Source: an uncultured delta proteobacterium (GTDB lineage Bacteria; Myxococcota_A; Polyangia; Polyangiales; Polyangiaceae). Taken from it: a stretch of DNA of 50,281 nt. A program made the position numbers and the translations under genes. Below, piece by piece: positions 47,717-50,281 of the stretch. Location of the stretch: positions 1 through 50,281 of the forward strand of contig CAIVJW010000273.1 in the NCBI GenBank assembly GCA_903906315.1. The letters are read 5' to 3'. A model generated the notes under the pieces. It was not told the origin of the DNA and did not search any database. It saw only the letters and a list, made by a program, of their open reading frames with translations. How positions within the stretch are numbered: the first letter of the stretch is position 1; every line of letters begins with the position of its first letter.

Positions 47717-48861
47717 CGAGCGCCGCGGGGGCGACGCGGGGGGAGAGGGTGGCGCCTTCGGCGCAAGGGCGGAAGGGCGGAAACCGCGGGGGGCGCGGGG
47801 CGCGCGGCGTCGGGCTGGGGCTGGCGCTGATGGGGGCGCTCGCGGGGTGCTTCACGCGGTCGAAGGCGCCGGAGGTGGCGCCGGAGGACGCGCGCGGGGG
47901 CAAGGCGCCGAGCGGGTTCGACCGCGCGAGGGCGTGCGGGGCGTGGAGTGACGCGGGCGGGCCCGGGTCGCACCTGTCGTTCCCCGAGCTGCGGCCGGAG
48001 GGGTGCTACGTCGCGGTGCGATACGATGGCGGGCGGCCGGCGCCGGACCCGACGCCCGAGGGCTGCGGCTACCCGACGCCGGGCGCGGCGGCTCAGCTCA
48101 CGCGCGAGGCGGCGCGCTACGAAGCGATCGCGGACGGCCACGCGGACGAGGCCTTGCCGCTCGACCTCGCGTGCGCGCTGACAGAGGAAGTCCGGCGGTC
48201 GGCGGCGCGCGTGAACGCCCGGACGCTGCGCGCGTTGAGGGGCCGCATCACGGACGGATCGAAGCGCTGGCCGTACGCGGCGGCGGCGACGTTCGGCTTC
48301 GGCCACCGCGTGCAGGGGGCGAGCGCGCTCGTGCCGTGGCGGCCGGGCGACGCCTGCCCCGACCTCGGCAAGGCGGACATGGATCTGGCCTCCATCAACA
48401 TTGTGCGCGCCCACCGCGCGGCCGAGGCGCTGCACGCGCGCGTCGCGCCGGTGGTGACGCTCAGCGGCGGAGCGGTGCACTCGACCCTCGTCGAGGCCTT
48501 CCTGCTGGACTACCTGGTCACGTGCCGCTTCGGCGTGCGCCCCGACCGCGTGCTGCTGGACCCGTGCGCCGACCACACGCACACCAACGTGCGCAACACC
48601 GGGGGGCTCGTGATCGCGATCGGCGGGCGGACTGCCTACGTCGTGACCGACGATGAGCTCCAGTCGCGGTATCTGCAGGACCGGACGATCTTCAGCGCCA
48701 TCGGCGGGAGCATCGACCAGCGATCGCTGCGCGACTTCGGGTATCTGGTCGGCGCGTGGCGGCAGGCGAGCGTGGGAATGGAGGCCGGGTTCTGGTTCAC
48801 GCCGTACCGGTTCTGGGCCGAGCCGGAGCCGGGGCTCGGCGGCTGGAGCTGCGTGCGATAG
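47713..48861 (+). CDS. DUF218 (YdcF/ElyC-like) lipoprotein
   Basis: 382 residues. Signal with lipobox LAGC (Cys46) after a basic, Gly/Arg-rich n-region; then a Cys-containing middle domain of unknown type. The C-terminal half has a Rossmann-like DUF218 core: [45 protein letters not shown] and [13 protein letters not shown], equivalent to the GGG/EA...TxxNxxxs pattern of YdcF/ElyC/SanA proteins linked to envelope integrity. Start GTG overlaps the stop of the M1 gene by GTGA, so both are translationally coupled and may act on the same envelope substrate. Confidence 0.75.
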   Translation: MTSAAGATRGERVAPSAQGRKGGNRGGRGARGVGLGLALMGALAGCFTRSKAPEVAPEDARGGKAPSGFDRARACGAWSDAGGPGSHLSFPELRPEGCYVAVRYDGGRPAPDPTPEGCGYPTPGAAAQLTREAARYEAIADGHADEALPLDLACALTEEVRRSAARVNARTLRALRGRITDGSKRWPYAAAATFGFGHRVQGASALVPWRPGDACPDLGKADMDLASINIVRAHRAAEALHARVAPVVTLSGGAVHSTLVEAFLLDYLVTCRFGVRPDRVLLDPCADHTHTNVRNTGGLVIAIGGRTAYVVTDDELQSRYLQDRTIFSAIGGSIDQRSLRDFGYLVGAWRQASVGMEAGFWFTPYRFWAEPEPGLGGWSCVR

Positions 48862-49028
48862 GGGCGGCGGACTCGCGCGACGACCAGGCCGGAAGCCCAC
48901 GATATCCGGGGTGGCGGGCAGCTGGCGGAGGGTGGCGGCCGCCAGGGGGCATCGGGCCGAACCGGACCGGATTCACCTGTAGATTCGAGGCCATCGGGGT
49001 GCGGCACGGGGCTGGCAAAGGGCGCGGC
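48862..49028. other. Gap upstream of the integrase; no attI or attC seen
   Basis: 167 bp between the DUF218 lipoprotein and the integrase. TAGATT at ~48980 could be a -10 box but the matching -35 is poor. I searched by eye for GTTRRRY/RYYYAAC core pairs typical of integron attC or attI sites and found none. Confidence 0.4.
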
Positions 49029-50087
49029 ATGAACCCCGACGACGCTCCGCCCCGGCCCCCCCGCCTCCTCGACCGCGTGCGCGCGGCGCTGCGACTGCGA
49101 CACTACAGCCCTCGTACCGAGGAGGCGTATTGCAGCTGGATACGGCGCTACGTGATCCATCACGGCAAGCGCCACCCGGAGGAGCTCGGCGCGACCGAGA
49201 TCCAGGCCTTCCTCGAGCACCTCGTCACGCACAGGCGCGTCAGCGCGTCGACCCAGAATCAGGCGCTGGCGGCGCTGCTGTTCCTCTACGTCCAGGTGCT
49301 GGACCGGCCGACGACGCTGTCGGGCGAGCTCACGCGCGGCAGGCGGCCCGAGCGCATCCCGGTCGTGCTGACCCCGAGCGAGGTGGCTGCGGTGCTCGAG
49401 CGCCTCGAGGGAGCGCCGCGGCTGATGGCGTCGCTGCTGTACGGGGCGGGGCTGCGGCTGCTCGAGTGCGCGACGTTGCGGGTGAAGGACCTCGACCTCG
49501 AGCGGCGTGAGATCCGCGTCCGCGACGGCAAAGGGCGAAAGGACCGGGTGACGCCGCTACCGAGGCGACTGCTGGAACCGCTCACGGCGCACCTGGCGGC
49601 GGTGCGGAAGCTCCACGAGGCCGAGCTGGCCAAGGGAGGCGGCGTGGTCGCGCTGCCCGAGGGGCTCGCGCGGAAGTACCCGAACGCGGCCCGCGAGTGG
49701 ACCTGGCAATGGGTGTTCCCGGCGACGCGACCGTACGTGGACCGCGAGACGGGGGAGGTTCGCAGGCACCACCTGCACGAGACGGTGCTGCAGCGCGCGG
49801 TGCGCGAGGCGGCGATCGGCGCGGGACTGTCGAAGCGGGTGAGCTGCCACGTGCTGCGGCACTCGTTCGCGACGCACCTGCTGGAGGGCGGCTACGACAT
49901 CCGGACGATCCAGGAGCTGCTCGGGCACCGGGACGTGGCGACGACGATGATCTACACGCACGTGCTGAACCGGGGCGCCCAGGGGGTGCGAAGTCCGCTC
50001 GATGCGATCGCCATGGACGCGGAAGAGAAGGACCGCGGGCGGGAGCGCGGTGGGAGCGGCGGCGGGAGCGGGCGCCGAGGAGCCTGA
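49029..50087 (+). CDS. Integron-type integrase (IntI-like tyrosine recombinase)
   Basis: 352 residues. The SAM-like N-terminal domain ([31 protein letters not shown]) is followed by the catalytic domain with R143 (GAGLRLLE), K171, H274-x2-R277 ([11 protein letters not shown]), H300 (LLGHRDV) and Y309 (TTMIYTHV). The IntI-specific insertion is present at ~210-262 ([19 protein letters not shown]...[10 protein letters not shown]). This patch separates IntI from Xer proteins. It would catalyse recombination at attI/attC sites. No cassette array or attC is visible in the 167 bp upstream or 194 bp downstream. ATG 49029 is chosen; a longer frame upstream loses the integrase pattern. The Gly/Arg-rich C-terminal tail is unusual. 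Confidence 0.9.
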   Translation: MNPDDAPPRPPRLLDRVRAALRLRHYSPRTEEAYCSWIRRYVIHHGKRHPEELGATEIQAFLEHLVTHRRVSASTQNQALAALLFLYVQVLDRPTTLSGELTRGRRPERIPVVLTPSEVAAVLERLEGAPRLMASLLYGAGLRLLECATLRVKDLDLERREIRVRDGKGRKDRVTPLPRRLLEPLTAHLAAVRKLHEAELAKGGGVVALPEGLARKYPNAAREWTWQWVFPATRPYVDRETGEVRRHHLHETVLQRAVREAAIGAGLSKRVSCHVLRHSFATHLLEGGYDIRTIQELLGHRDVATTMIYTHVLNRGAQGVRSPLDAIAMDAEEKDRGRERGGSGGGSGRRGA

Positions 50088-50281
50088 GGGGCGCCGTTTG
50101 GGCGATCGGCGGACCGGCCGTTCGGGGGATAGGGAGCGGAGCTAGCCCTACCTTCGCAAGCGAAGAGCGATTTCGTTACGCTGCCTCGGCATTTGCGCTG
50201 TGCTTCCTTCGCGCTGGCCTACATGCAGCAAGGACCGGCATCCAGCGCGCGAGCTCGAAGATCCGCACGGCCTTCGCTTGA
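50088..50281. other. End of window, no gene recognised
   Basis: 194 bp after the integrase. Base composition drops in G+C from about 50150 on. CTTCGC-AA-GCGAAG (about 50153-50166) is a perfect small hairpin. One frame stays open to a terminal TGA at 50279-50281 but gives no recognisable protein. It might be the edge of further mobile DNA. Confidence 0.4.

Noticed and set aside
50140-50281. Partial gene at the right edge
   Set aside because: The frame is open but short, with no start context or recognisable protein pattern.

Overview
The window is very GC-rich and looks like a chromosomal segment of a large-genome myxobacterium (Myxococcota, Polyangiales-like). This rests on several things seen together: many GTG starts, Ala/Arg/Pro-rich proteins, lipoproteins with Gly- or Pro-rich linkers, DUF2169/pentapeptide type VI secretion cassettes, a TamB/TamA pair, and a recA promoter whose spacer resembles the LexA motif known from Myxococcus. 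The genus cannot be fixed from sequence alone.

Layout. 1-2912 is accessory DNA: a truncated ORF, a Fic-family AMPylase-like gene and a large serine recombinase. 3038-4775 is a small regulated module: a TetR-type regulator diverges from an SRPBCC protein and a membrane protein across a near-perfect 30-bp palindrome. 4776-5300 is a gene-poor stretch with an unusual hairpin, ending in a tRNA-Asn gene on the minus strand with recognisable promoter and terminator. 5467-10491 holds a MOP-superfamily flippase, a small membrane protein, the ABC-F factor EttA and an exported endonuclease/exonuclease/phosphatase-family protein. 10580-18438 encodes a TamB-like inner-membrane/periplasmic protein followed by a BamA/TamA-family outer-membrane protein.

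18530-28874 is the most distinctive block. It is an orphan type VI secretion (T6SS) spike cassette: DUF2169-pentapeptide fusion, VgrG, a second DUF2169-pentapeptide fusion, a stand-alone pentapeptide-repeat protein, DUF3540 and a minimal DUF4150 (PAAR-like) tip. No recognisable toxin domain, immunity gene or T6SS structural gene is present. Three large pentapeptide-repeat arrays in one operon-like block make this the best candidate for an under-described system.

28913-44263 is mostly housekeeping and envelope functions: recA, a SixA-like phosphatase, a SprT-like metalloprotein, an HD-domain protein, a TM/zinc-ribbon protein, a large exported TPR-HEAT protein, a remnant of a Ser/Thr protein kinase, a DUF362 protein, a small lipoprotein and tsaD. 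44317-48861 holds a small low-complexity protein, an M1-family metallopeptidase and a translationally coupled DUF218-like lipoprotein. The window ends with an integron-type integrase (49029-50087) for which I see no cassettes or attC-like sites nearby.

Two recombinases of different classes, one near each end, and the truncated genes point to past DNA acquisition around a core backbone.
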